Shown here piece by piece: positions 9,407 through 18,641 of a DNA stretch of 64,000 nt. The DNA lies in the NCBI GenBank assembly GCA_963763115.1, contig CAVXNM010000049.1:1-64000 (forward strand), read 5' to 3'. The stretch comes from CAVQCA01 sp963763115. GTDB taxonomy: Bacteria; Pseudomonadota; Gammaproteobacteria; UBA9214. Both the position numbers and the translations under genes were made by a program. Position 1 is the first letter of the stretch, and each line of letters begins with the position of its first letter. Under the pieces are notes generated by a model. The model searched no databases and had not been told where the DNA came from. It was given only the letters and a program-made list of their open reading frames with translations.

Positions 9407-10579
9407 ATGACTGACAAGGTACACCCGTTGCACATCGGCATCATTGCCGGTGAGGTTTCCGGCGATGCGCTGGGAGCGGGACTGATCCGGGCCATACGGG
9501 AACGGGAACCGCACGCGCTGTTCGAGGGCATCGGCGGTCCACGCATGACCGACGCCGGTTGTTTCAGCCTGTACCCCATGGAGCGGCTTTCCGTCATGGG
9601 CATCACCGAGGTGGTCAGGCATCTGCCGGCGCTGCTGGGCATGAGGCGCGACCTGCATGAACATTTCCTCGCAACACCGCCGGATATATTTATCGGAATC
9701 GATGCGCCGGATTTCAACCTCGGGCTTGAACGCAGCCTCAAGCGCGCCGGTATCAGGACCCTGCATTATGTCAGCCCGTCGGTCTGGGCCTGGCGTCGGT
9801 ACCGGGTGCGCACTGTTGCACAGAGCTGCGATTGTCTGCTGACCCTGTTTCCCTTTGAAGAGGACCTCTACCGGCATCAACCAGTCCAGGTCCGCTGTGT
9901 CGGGCATCCACTGGCTGACCAGCTGGCAGACGAAATCAATCCGGCGGTGGCGCGTCACCATCTCGGTTTTCCACTGGAGGCGCCGCTCGTCGCCCTGCTG
10001 CCCGGCAGTCGGCGTGATGAGGTCCGGCGACTCGCCGGACCTTTTCTCCGGACCGCGCTCTGGTGCTGGAAACTGATGCCGGACATGCAGTTTGTCGCGG
10101 CGCTGGCAAACAGGGGGTGCCGTGAGGAATTCGAGAAGGAGCTGAGGCATCATCGGGAATCGTTGCCGCTTACCCTGGTCAATGGAAGATCCCTCGAGGC
10201 GATGGCCGCGGCGGACGCCGTATTGCTTGCCTGCGGCACGGCGGCCCTTGAATGCATACTGCTCAAGCGTCCAATGGTGGTCGCCTATCGAATGTCGCCG
10301 CTGAGCTACCGGATTGCACATCTGCTGTCGGGAACGCGCTCGTATTCCCTGCCGAACCTGCTGGCGGGAAGACCGATCGTGCGGGAAATCATCCAGCACG
10401 GACTCACAGCCGAAAAGCTCGGCGGAGAGATCCTGCGGTTGATCAATAATCGCCGACTGACTCGTGATCTGGGGGAAGTCTTTTCGGGCATACACGCCGG
10501 ATTGCGGCGGGACGCAAACCGCTCAGCCGCCGATGCCGTGCTGGACATGGTGGGGCGCAATGACACTCGATTTGCCTGA
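9407..10579 (+). CDS. lpxB: Lipid-A-disaccharide synthase
   Basis: GT19 glycosyltransferase that condenses UDP-diacylglucosamine with lipid X to form the lipid A disaccharide; peripheral on the inner membrane. ATG 9407 gives 390 aa (E. coli 382) and the expected start HIGIIAGEVSGDALGAGLI. An in-frame TTG at 9365 is also open but adds 14 residues not seen in the family. Family motifs include FEGIGGPRM, SVMGITEV, GIDAPDFN, SPSVWAWR, LLPGSRRDEV and the late CGTAALE. The end overlaps rnhB by 20 bases. Confidence 0.94.
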   Translation: MTDKVHPLHIGIIAGEVSGDALGAGLIRAIREREPHALFEGIGGPRMTDAGCFSLYPMERLSVMGITEVVRHLPALLGMRRDLHEHFLATPPDIFIGIDAPDFNLGLERSLKRAGIRTLHYVSPSVWAWRRYRVRTVAQSCDCLLTLFPFEEDLYRHQPVQVRCVGHPLADQLADEINPAVARHHLGFPLEAPLVALLPGSRRDEVRRLAGPFLRTALWCWKLMPDMQFVAALANRGCREEFEKELRHHRESLPLTLVNGRSLEAMAAADAVLLACGTAALECILLKRPMVVAYRMSPLSYRIAHLLSGTRSYSLPNLLAGRPIVREIIQHGLTAEKLGGEILRLINNRRLTRDLGEVFSGIHAGLRRDANRSAADAVLDMVGRNDTRFA

Positions 10580-11171
10580 TATTCACAGCAGGCATGTTGC
10601 CGGCGTGGACGAGGCAGGTCGCGGACCGCTGGCCGGTCCGGTCATCGCCGCGGCAGTCATCCTCGATCCGGAGAATCCCGTATGCGGCCTGAAGGATTCA
10701 AAGCAGCTCACGCAGGCACGCCGCGAGGCCCTTTACCTGGAAATTACCCAAAAGGCGATTGCCTGGGCAGTCGGCCGCGCCGGCGTCGGGGAGATAGACC
10801 GGCTGAACATACTCCAGGCGACGCTCCTGGCGATGCAGCGTGCCGTTGACATGTTAAGTCCGCCTGCGCACTGCGTGCTCGTTGACGGCAACCGGTGCCC
10901 ACGCCTGGACTGTCCAGTGGAGGCTATCGTCAGGGGGGACAGCACGGTCGCGGTGATCAGTGCCGCCTCGATTATCGCGAAGGTGACCCGTGACCGCGAA
11001 ATGGTTGAAATGGACCGGCGCTACCCGGGCTACGGTCTTGCACGGCATAAAGGGTATCCGAGCCGGGAACATCTGCTGGCCCTGCAGCGGCTGGGGGTCA
11101 CGCCGCTGCATCGTCGCAGCTATGCGCCGGTCAGGAACTTGCTGAGGATGAACGAAGAGGGCGGGAAATAA
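10560..11171 (+). CDS. rnhB: Ribonuclease HII
   Basis: Removes single ribonucleotides and RNA primers from DNA. ATG 10560 gives 203 aa (E. coli 198) and places the catalytic Asp-Glu pair in VAGVDEAGRGPLAGPV about 16 residues in. Further acidic ligands lie in LVDGNRCP and in SAASIIAKVTRDREM. The open frame upstream of 10560 overlaps lpxB and is not needed. In most relatives dnaE follows directly; here a convergent diguanylate cyclase gene intervenes, and its 3' end overlaps rnhB by 41 bases. Confidence 0.93.
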   Translation: MTLDLPDIHSRHVAGVDEAGRGPLAGPVIAAAVILDPENPVCGLKDSKQLTQARREALYLEITQKAIAWAVGRAGVGEIDRLNILQATLLAMQRAVDMLSPPAHCVLVDGNRCPRLDCPVEAIVRGDSTVAVISAASIIAKVTRDREMVEMDRRYPGYGLARHKGYPSREHLLALQRLGVTPLHRRSYAPVRNLLRMNEEGGK

Positions 11172-12273
11172 TGGCCGCAGCTGCAACAGGCAGCTGCTTC
11201 ACACTCTCGAAATCCGCGCGATAGACGGTGACCCGGTCGCGGCCTGACTGTTTGCTCTTGTAAAGCGCAACGTCCGCTTTTTCCAGGACATTCCCGGCGA
11301 CATCGACACTTTCCGGAAAACTGGCGATGCCGATGCTGGCGGAGGCAGCAATGTGCTGCCCGTTCGTGCCAAACGAGGATTCGTGAATGGCGGCGCGGAT
11401 ACGTTCAGCGGCGATCCGTGCGGCTTCACACCGCGTGTGCGGCATCAGGATGACGAATTCATCGCCGCCATAGCGGGCCACCACATCGGAGGTTCTGACG
11501 CAGTCACTGATCGAACCGGCCACCGTCTTGAGCAGGGTGGTGCCTGCGGCATGGCCAAAATGGTCGTTGACCTTCTTGAGTCCGTCCACGTCGATCATCA
11601 TGAGCGTGAAGGGCTGAGGGTAGCGTTCCACCGTGGTGATCTCCTTGTCCAGCAGGGTGCTGAAGGCACGCATGTTGAGCAGGCCGGTCAGCTCGTCAGT
11701 CTGCGACAGCACGGTGATCTTCCGCCTGGCATGGTGGATATCTTCGGCCAGCAGGGAGGTTACGTAGGCCACCAGCAGGAACGGCGAGAAATTCGCCATC
11801 AGGGTGGTGAATGTCGCAGGAGAGATGATATCGGAACCGTAGTCGACGTATCCCATGAAGAGATAACAGGCGGCGATCAGCAGGACTTCCAGCATGGTCA
11901 TCACCTTGCCCAGGGTAATGGCGCAGGCGATGATAACCAGCAGGTACAGGTTGAGCAGCGGACTTGCTGTTTTTCCCGTGAAAATGAGCGCGAAGGTGAT
12001 AAAGGCAATCATCCCCCAGGTTTGAATGGCCAGTTTCCAGCGTGTTTCGTGCACACAACACCTGAAATAGCGAAACAGCAGCACAAAGCCGGCGAAAGAT
12101 ACCATGACAACGACCAGGGCATCGGGTTTTTCGATCGGGCGTGTCGGGATGTGGAAATACAGCATGACGAGAATGAGCAGCAGCCACTGCAACTCGGTCA
12201 TGCTGTGATTGAAGCTCCGCAGATCGTCACCTCCATGGATTGACGTGACACGTTCTTGAATTTTCGACTTCAT
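11131..12273 (-). CDS. Membrane-bound GGDEF diguanylate cyclase
   Basis: Predicted to make cyclic di-GMP from two GTP. 380 aa. The N-terminal third (about residues 28-175) contains five or six hydrophobic segments with no recognised sensor domain. A short linker leads into a complete GGDEF domain starting TDELTGLLN (192-200). The active-site GGDEF is intact at 269-273, and an RxxD inhibitory site (RTSD, 260-263) sits exactly five residues before it, so product feedback is likely. The 3' end overlaps rnhB convergently by 41 bases, and the gene is divergent from dnaE across a 336-base spacer. Its place between rnhB and dnaE is unusual and suggests insertion. The signal sensed is unknown. Confidence 0.9.
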   Translation of the reverse strand: MKSKIQERVTSIHGGDDLRSFNHSMTELQWLLLILVMLYFHIPTRPIEKPDALVVVMVSFAGFVLLFRYFRCCVHETRWKLAIQTWGMIAFITFALIFTGKTASPLLNLYLLVIIACAITLGKVMTMLEVLLIAACYLFMGYVDYGSDIISPATFTTLMANFSPFLLVAYVTSLLAEDIHHARRKITVLSQTDELTGLLNMRAFSTLLDKEITTVERYPQPFTLMMIDVDGLKKVNDHFGHAAGTTLLKTVAGSISDCVRTSDVVARYGGDEFVILMPHTRCEAARIAAERIRAAIHESSFGTNGQHIAASASIGIASFPESVDVAGNVLEKADVALYKSKQSGRDRVTVYRADFESVKQLPVAAAAIISRPLRSSSASS

Positions 12274-12609
12274 GGGTTCTTCCGATCGATAGTCTCAACA
12301 GGCCGGGGCCAACTTGTTATCGACCGCCACACTGTGACATTTAACCAACAGCAGTCGCCGGTTGCGCGAGGAGCTACGGGTTAATTGCCGGAAGGGATTA
12401 CCCGTCCCTCGTGATGCCGCTTACCTACGGGGATGGGGCATGGGGGTCTGTCCCATGCTATAGTTTCGAGCCTGGAATCGTCCCGCTGGAAAAGCGTGAA
12501 TATGAATTAAAGTAACAGTTAAAACAATAACATGAGCAATACATCCAGAATTACTATCGAGCGGCGCCTCAGCCCGAGAACAGCCCCCCGGACACGGAAG
12601 CCCTAGTCC
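12274..12609. other. Divergent spacer between the diguanylate cyclase gene and dnaE
   Basis: 336 bases with no convincing ORF. It must hold the promoters of both divergent genes. It is locally AT-richer near 12500-12540 (runs such as TTAAAGTAACAGTTAAAAC), a plausible dnaE promoter zone, but I cannot place -35/-10 boxes with confidence. Confidence 0.4.
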
Positions 12610-15600
12610 ATGCATCCAGCCTTTGTTCATCTGCGTGTACATACGGAATATTCCCTGGCGAATGGCACCGTCCGCATCAAACCGCTGGTCGAGACGGCGG
12701 CCGGGATGATGATGCCTGCCGTCGCGGTGACCGACCAAAGCAACCTGTTTTCGATGGTCAAGTTCTACCGTGCCGCCATGAAAGCCGGCGTGAAACCTCT
12801 CATCGGCGTCGATCTCTGGATTACGGAGGGCTCCGGGAGCGGCCAACCTACCCGTATCGTCCTGCTTTGCAGGCATCATGAGGGGTTTCTCAGCCTCACC
12901 CGACTGGTCTCGCGTACCTACACCGAGGGCCAGCAGCGAGGACTCCCGATGCTCGACAAGTCCTGGCTGGAGGGAAACACGCAGGGACTCATTGCGCTTT
13001 CCGGTGGCCGTTCAGGCGATATCGGACAGGCACTGCTGACCGGCAAGACTGCACAGGCGCGTACCCTGCTCGATGGCTGGTGCCGGCTGTTTCCGGACAG
13101 CTTCTACCTGGAACTGCAGCGCACGGGACGCCAGGGAGAGGAGGAATATTTGCACCGTGCCGTGAATCTGGCCGCTGCCGCCGATGTGCCGGTGGTTGCC
13201 ACCAACGACGTGCATTTCCTGCGCTCAGCCGATTTCGAGGCGCATGAAGCCCGTGTCTGTATCAACGAAGGCCGCACCCTGAACGATCCCCGTCGCACCC
13301 GCCAGTTTACCGACCAGCAGTATCTGCGCAGCCCCGAAGAGATGGCGGAGCTCTTCCGGGATGTCCCCGAGGCGCTTGCCAACACGGTGGAAATCGCCAG
13401 GCGCTGCAACCTGGAACTCGAACTGGGCAAGAATTATCTCCCGGATTTTCCCGTTCCGGAGGGTTTGACGCTTGAGAATTACTTTCGCGGGCAGGCGCGT
13501 GCAGGACTGGAACGGCGCCTGAAAAAAATACTGCCCATGGATACACCGGACGTCGAGACCCAGCGGCGTCGGTACCTGGATCGCCTCGAGACCGAGATCG
13601 ATGTCATCATCGAAATGGGTTTTCCGGGCTATTTCATGATCGTTGCCGACTTCATTACCTGGGCCAAGCAAAACGGGATACCCGTCGGTCCCGGGCGTGG
13701 ATCGGGTGCCGGCTCGCTGGTTGCCTACGCCCTTACCATCACCGACCTCGATCCACTCCGCTACGACCTCCTGTTCGAGCGGTTTCTCAATCCGGAACGC
13801 GTCTCGATGCCGGATTTCGACGTGGATTTCTGCATGGACGGGCGCGACCGGGTCATCGATTACGTCGCCGAACGCTACGGCAGGGACCGGGTTTCCCAGA
13901 TCATCACCTACGGTTCCATGGCCGCCAAGGCGGTGGTGCGCGATGTCGGGCGGGTGCTGGGACACCCCTACGGGTTTGTTGACCGGATTGCCAAGCTGAT
14001 TCCCTTCGAGATCGGCATCACCCTGGAGAGGGCGCTGGAGCAGGAGGCCGCGCTGCGTGAACTCTATGAAGGCGATGAGGATGTCAGAACCGTAATCGAC
14101 CTCGCCAGGTCGCTCGAGGGGCTGGCGCGCAATGCGGGCAAGCACGCGGGCGGCGTGGTCATTGCTCCTTCGAAGCTGACGGATTTCACGCCGCTTTATT
14201 GCGAACAGGGGGGCGAGGCGCTCGTCAGCCAGTTCGACAAGGACGACGTGGAGGCGGTGGGGCTGGTCAAGTTCGACTTTCTCGGCCTGCGCACCCTGAC
14301 GATTATCGATCGCGCGCTGCAGACCATCAATTCCCGGGGTGCGTACAGCGGCGAGTCGGTGGTCGAAATTGAAAGCATACCCCTGTCGGACGCTGCGACC
14401 TTCGCGCAGTTGAAGTCCTGTGCAACCACCGCGGTGTTTCAGCTTGAGTCCTCCGGCATGAAGGATCTGATACGCCGCCTGCAACCGGACAGCTTCGAGG
14501 ACATCGTGGCGCTGGTTGCCCTGTTCCGCCCCGGGCCGCTGCAGTCCGGAATGGTGGATGATTTCATCAAGCGCAAGCACGGCGCGCTGGTCAGTTATCC
14601 GCATCCCGATCTCGAACCGGTACTCAAACCGACCTACGGCATCATTCTCTACCAGGAGCAGGTGATGCAGATCGCGCAGGTGCTCGCGGGGTACTCGCTG
14701 GGCGGGGCGGACCTGCTGCGACGGGCAATGGGCAAGAAAAAGCCGGAAGAAATGGCCAAGCAGCGCACCATCTTCCAGGAAGGCGCGCAGAAACGGGGCG
14801 TGGACGCCTCGGTCGCTGCCGGTATTTTCGACCTGATGGAGAAATTCGCCGGTTACGGATTCAATAAGAGCCACTCGGCCGCCTATGCGCTGATTTCCTA
14901 CCAGACCGCCTGGCTGAAGGCGCATTACCCGGCGGCTTTCATGGCCGCGGTGCTATCCGCCGACATGGACAACACGGACAAGATCGTGCGGCTGATGGCG
15001 GAATGCCGGGACATGAAGCTGAAGGTCGTGCCGCCGGATGTGAATTCCTCCGACTATTATTTTACCGCGTGTGCCGGTGACACGATCGTCTACGGGCTGG
15101 GTGCGATCAAGGGGGTGGGGCAGTCCGCAATCGAGGGCATGCTGCAGGAACGTGCAGGGAACGGCGTATTCTCCGATCTCTACGACCTGTGTCGGCGCGT
15201 CGACTTGCGCAAGGTCAACCGCCGGGTATTCGAGGCATTGATTCGGGCCGGTGCGCTGGACCCGATGGGGGACAACCGCGCCACACAGATGGCGAATCTG
15301 CCGCTGGCGATTAAACTTGCCGAACAGAATTCCCGCAATCAGGATACCGGGCAGGACGATCTGTTCGGCGAAACTACGGAGCACAGCTGTTCACCGCAGG
15401 CGAAGCTGTCTGTACCGGAATGGGACGAGGAACAGAAGCTGCTGGGCGAGAAGGAAACACTGGGCTTGTATCTCACCGGGCACCCGATCATCCGCTATCA
15501 GGATGAACTGGGGGGCATCATCAGCGGGACCCTGGCAAGCCTGGTGAACTTCGCCGGGGATACTGCCGCTGTGCCATCGGGACGTGGTGAAGGCTGGGAG

Positions 15601-16110
15601 CGGCCAGTGGTCATCGCCGGACTGGTCATGACGATGCGGGTTCGCAAGACTCAGCGTGGCGGCAACATCGCGTTTCTGACCATCGATGATCATACCGCGC
15701 AGATCGACGTGCGCCTCTTCTCCGAGGTCTTCGACAAGCACCAGGCTCTGCTCGCCAAGGACAAGTTATTGGTGATACAGGGTACACTGGGCATTGACGA
15801 TTATTCCGGCGGCAACCAGGTTACCGCTCAGGCCGTCTATGACATCAACCAGGCGCGCGCGCAGTTTGCCCGGCGCCTCGTCGTTGGTGTCGAGGCGCGG
15901 CAGGCCGGCAACGGTTTCGTCAGTTCGCTGGCGGATGTCCTGCGACCTTTTCGCGAGGGAAAGTGCCGGGTGTGCATCGATTATCTCGGCGGCGGTGCGC
16001 AGGCGCGTATTGCGCTGGGAGACGACTGGACGGTTTATCCCACCGATGAACTTCTGCACCGACTTCGGGAGCTGGCCGGTTCGGAACGGGTGGCGGTTGA
16101 ATACACCTGA
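12610..16110 (+). CDS. dnaE: DNA polymerase III alpha subunit
   Basis: Catalytic subunit of the replicative polymerase. 1166 aa (E. coli 1160). Order: PHP domain at the N-terminus (FVHLRVHTEYSLANG), palm with the catalytic aspartates in PDFDVDFCMDGRD (about residues 400-412), PGRGSGAGSLVAY before it, thumb and fingers with GYGFNKSHSAAYA, then an OB fold near residue 1000 (VITMRVRKT and TIDDHTAQIDVRLF) and a C-terminal tau-binding region. ATG 12610 matches the family start. accA follows after 70 bases. The reading frame is uninterrupted across 3.5 kb. Confidence 0.97.
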   Translation: MHPAFVHLRVHTEYSLANGTVRIKPLVETAAGMMMPAVAVTDQSNLFSMVKFYRAAMKAGVKPLIGVDLWITEGSGSGQPTRIVLLCRHHEGFLSLTRLVSRTYTEGQQRGLPMLDKSWLEGNTQGLIALSGGRSGDIGQALLTGKTAQARTLLDGWCRLFPDSFYLELQRTGRQGEEEYLHRAVNLAAAADVPVVATNDVHFLRSADFEAHEARVCINEGRTLNDPRRTRQFTDQQYLRSPEEMAELFRDVPEALANTVEIARRCNLELELGKNYLPDFPVPEGLTLENYFRGQARAGLERRLKKILPMDTPDVETQRRRYLDRLETEIDVIIEMGFPGYFMIVADFITWAKQNGIPVGPGRGSGAGSLVAYALTITDLDPLRYDLLFERFLNPERVSMPDFDVDFCMDGRDRVIDYVAERYGRDRVSQIITYGSMAAKAVVRDVGRVLGHPYGFVDRIAKLIPFEIGITLERALEQEAALRELYEGDEDVRTVIDLARSLEGLARNAGKHAGGVVIAPSKLTDFTPLYCEQGGEALVSQFDKDDVEAVGLVKFDFLGLRTLTIIDRALQTINSRGAYSGESVVEIESIPLSDAATFAQLKSCATTAVFQLESSGMKDLIRRLQPDSFEDIVALVALFRPGPLQSGMVDDFIKRKHGALVSYPHPDLEPVLKPTYGIILYQEQVMQIAQVLAGYSLGGADLLRRAMGKKKPEEMAKQRTIFQEGAQKRGVDASVAAGIFDLMEKFAGYGFNKSHSAAYALISYQTAWLKAHYPAAFMAAVLSADMDNTDKIVRLMAECRDMKLKVVPPDVNSSDYYFTACAGDTIVYGLGAIKGVGQSAIEGMLQERAGNGVFSDLYDLCRRVDLRKVNRRVFEALIRAGALDPMGDNRATQMANLPLAIKLAEQNSRNQDTGQDDLFGETTEHSCSPQAKLSVPEWDEEQKLLGEKETLGLYLTGHPIIRYQDELGGIISGTLASLVNFAGDTAAVPSGRGEGWERPVVIAGLVMTMRVRKTQRGGNIAFLTIDDHTAQIDVRLFSEVFDKHQALLAKDKLLVIQGTLGIDDYSGGNQVTAQAVYDINQARAQFARRLVVGVEARQAGNGFVSSLADVLRPFREGKCRVCIDYLGGGAQARIALGDDWTVYPTDELLHRLRELAGSERVAVEYT

Positions 16111-16180
16111 GCGGCGCTTGTTTCAACGGGGTGTAAACGGTACCTTAAGTGGCTATCACAAAACCCGCTGGACTTATGAC

Positions 16181-17146
16181 ATGAATCTGAATTTCCTGGA
16201 ATTCGAGCAGCCTATTGCCGAACTCGAAGCGAAAATCGACGAGTTGCGCTACATCGGCGACGACGCCGATGTGAACATCCATGAAGAGGTGTCAAAGCTA
16301 GAGGCGAAGAGCAAGACGCTGACCCAGTCCATCTTTTCCAGTCTCAGCGCCTGGCAGATTTCCCAGCTGGCCCGCCACCCGCAGCGTCCCTACACCCTGG
16401 ACTATGTCGTACGGGTATTCACCGATTTCCAGGAACTTCACGGTGACCGCTGCTATGCAGATGACCGCGCCATCATCGGCGGCGTGGCGCGTCTCGACGG
16501 CATTCCGGTGATGATCATCGGCCAGCAGAAAGGGCGCGACACCAAGGAGAAACTGCATCGCAATTTCGGCATGCCGCGGCCCGAGGGTTACCGCAAGGCG
16601 ATGCGCCTGATGAAGATGGCGGAACGCTTCGGCTTGCCGCTGCTGACCTTCATCGATACCCCGGGCGCCTATCCGGGTATCGGCGCTGAGGAACGCGGGC
16701 AGAGCGAGGCGATCGCCAGAAACCTGTTCGTTATGTCGGACCTGCGTGTCCCGGTCATCTGTACGGTGATTGGCGAGGGCGGTTCGGGCGGCGCGCTCGC
16801 AATCGGCATCGGCGACCGGATCCTTATGCTGCAATACAGCACCTACTCGGTGATCTCGCCCGAAGGCTGCGCCTCGATACTCTGGAAAAGCGCGGATAAC
16901 GCGGAGGATGCCGCCGAGGCTCTCGGCATCACCTCAAAACGTTTGAAGGAACTCGGTCTGATCGACAGGATTATCGAGGAACCGCTCGGAGGCGCCCACC
17001 GTGATATCGATGCCATGGCCGCGAGTCTCAGGCAGGTCCTGCTGGAGGAACTGCGCCATTTGCAGGCGATTCCCCCGCAGGAGCTGATGGAGGCCCGCTA
17101 CCGGCATCTCATGGCCTATGGCGAATACGCCGACCGCCAGTCCTGA
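16181..17146 (+). CDS. accA: Acetyl-CoA carboxylase carboxyltransferase subunit alpha
   Basis: With AccD transfers the carboxyl group from biotin to acetyl-CoA, making malonyl-CoA. The frame is open much further upstream, within dnaE, but ATG 16181 gives the family N-terminus MNLNFLEFEQPIAELEAKI and 321 aa (E. coli 319). Crotonase-like carboxyltransferase motifs are present: GDRCYADDRAIIGG, FGMPRPEGYRKA, TFIDTPGAYPGIGAEERGQ, and the oxyanion-hole GEGGSGGALAIG. tilS follows 43 bases downstream, the same order as in many gammaproteobacteria. Confidence 0.96.
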   Translation: MNLNFLEFEQPIAELEAKIDELRYIGDDADVNIHEEVSKLEAKSKTLTQSIFSSLSAWQISQLARHPQRPYTLDYVVRVFTDFQELHGDRCYADDRAIIGGVARLDGIPVMIIGQQKGRDTKEKLHRNFGMPRPEGYRKAMRLMKMAERFGLPLLTFIDTPGAYPGIGAEERGQSEAIARNLFVMSDLRVPVICTVIGEGGSGGALAIGIGDRILMLQYSTYSVISPEGCASILWKSADNAEDAAEALGITSKRLKELGLIDRIIEEPLGGAHRDIDAMAASLRQVLLEELRHLQAIPPQELMEARYRHLMAYGEYADRQS

Positions 17147-17189
17147 CCGGCGCTGATTATCCCCAGCGGGCGGTTGTATACAGGGTCCG

Positions 17190-18518
17190 ATGGAGTTTTC
17201 TCCGGATTACCTGCAGAGGCAACTGACGGACTTGCCCGCCGACGCCTGCTGCTGGGTCGCCTACAGCGGCGGTGTCGACTCCCATGTGCTGCTGCATGCC
17301 CTGGCGGCCTTGCCTCCCGGACAACCTTGCCGTGTCGCCGCCGTACATATCAACCATGGCCTGCAGGCCGGTGCCGCCGCCTGGGATGAACATTGCCGAA
17401 TCGTGTGCGTCGGACTCGGTGTCCACTATGTTTCCATGCAGGCGGATGGCCGTGCCATCGCCGGCGAGAGCCGCGAGGCCGCGGCGCGGGCGGCACGCTA
17501 TGCCGTGCTGAAAGCCTGGCTGCCGCAGCGGCACTACCTGCTGACCGCCCAGCACCGGGACGACCAGGCGGAGACGCTGCTGCTGCAGCTGCTGCGCGGC
17601 AGCGGTGTGAAGGGGCTGGCCGCAATGCCCCGGCTGGTGCCATTCGGCGCTGGCAGCCTGCTGCGCCCGTTGCTCGGTTGCAGCCGCAATGCGTTGCTCG
17701 ACTATGCACTGGCGAATCGTTTGAACTGGGTGGACGATCCCAGCAACCGGGATATTTCCCTGGATCGCAACTTCCTCCGCCACCAGGTACTGCCGGTGCT
17801 GCACCAGCGCTGGCCCGCCCTGTCGGCCACGCTGTCACGGAGCGCACGCCACTGTGCCGAGGCGGCGCTGATCCTGGAGGATCTGGCAAGGCAGGATCTC
17901 GCCATGCTCGTCGATGAATCGAAGGATACCCTGCCGGTTTCCGGTCTGCTTCAATTGCCCCCGGAGCGGCAACGCAACAGCTTGCGCCACTGGATGGCAG
18001 AAAAAGGCGGAACGACCCCGTCCGAGGCCGTGCTTGCGCGGATCGTGAACGACATCCTGGGCAGCCGCGCGGATGCCGAAGCCTGTGTGTGCTGGGGTGA
18101 CTGCGAGCTGCGGCGTTACCGTGACCGTCTCTATCTGCTGCCGCGGGACACGCGGCAAGATATGCCCGCCTGGCTCGAGTGGCGGACGGAGACAGTGCTG
18201 GAACTCCCGCAGGCGGGCGGCTTGCTGAGCGCGAGCCGCCGCACGGGTAGTGGCGTGCGTGCCGCGGACTGCGTCGAGGCGGAGGTGCGCGTGACCTGGC
18301 GTCACGGGGGTGAACGCTGCCGTCCCGCAGGACGCCGGCACCACCATCCACTGAAAAAGCTGTTCCAGGAAGCCGGTATCCCCCCCTGGGAGCGTGGGCG
18401 TATCCCGCTGGTGTACATCGGCGACGAGCTGGCGGCTGTGGCGGACCTCTGGGTGTGCGACCCGTTCAGCGCCGGACCGGGAGAAGCCGGGTTCACCATC
18501 CGCTGGTACAGGGGCTGA
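17190..18518 (+). CDS. tilS: tRNA(Ile)-lysidine synthase
   Basis: Converts C34 of tRNA-Ile(CAU) to lysidine so that it reads AUA codons. 442 aa. The N-terminal N-type ATP-pyrophosphatase domain has the PP-loop SGGVDS at residues 26-31 and HINHGLQ and TAQHRDDQAETLLLQLLRG blocks. The C-terminal TilS domain includes the conserved basic patch near LKKLFQEAGIPPWERGRIP. ATG 17190 is the only sensible start. Placed between accA and pyrG as in relatives. Confidence 0.94.
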   Translation: MEFSPDYLQRQLTDLPADACCWVAYSGGVDSHVLLHALAALPPGQPCRVAAVHINHGLQAGAAAWDEHCRIVCVGLGVHYVSMQADGRAIAGESREAAARAARYAVLKAWLPQRHYLLTAQHRDDQAETLLLQLLRGSGVKGLAAMPRLVPFGAGSLLRPLLGCSRNALLDYALANRLNWVDDPSNRDISLDRNFLRHQVLPVLHQRWPALSATLSRSARHCAEAALILEDLARQDLAMLVDESKDTLPVSGLLQLPPERQRNSLRHWMAEKGGTTPSEAVLARIVNDILGSRADAEACVCWGDCELRRYRDRLYLLPRDTRQDMPAWLEWRTETVLELPQAGGLLSASRRTGSGVRAADCVEAEVRVTWRHGGERCRPAGRRHHHPLKKLFQEAGIPPWERGRIPLVYIGDELAAVADLWVCDPFSAGPGEAGFTIRWYRG

Positions 18519-18641
18519 TCCCGCGCTGCCGTCCGGGGGGTGTCCACCCGAGTCGCGAAGTAATTGAGGTAAGCGCCCCGATCTGGTAACGTTCACTCCC
18601 GTCCAGCGAGCCCGGTGCCGTATCCTGATCCCACAGTGTTG

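Noticed and set aside
11353..12243. Plus-strand 296-codon frame across the diguanylate cyclase gene
   Set aside because: It is exactly antisense to a clear GGDEF protein and has shadow-like His/Gln/Gly composition without motifs.
13225..14925. 566-codon minus-strand frame inside dnaE
   Set aside because: Long, but antisense to the polymerase core; no family motif.
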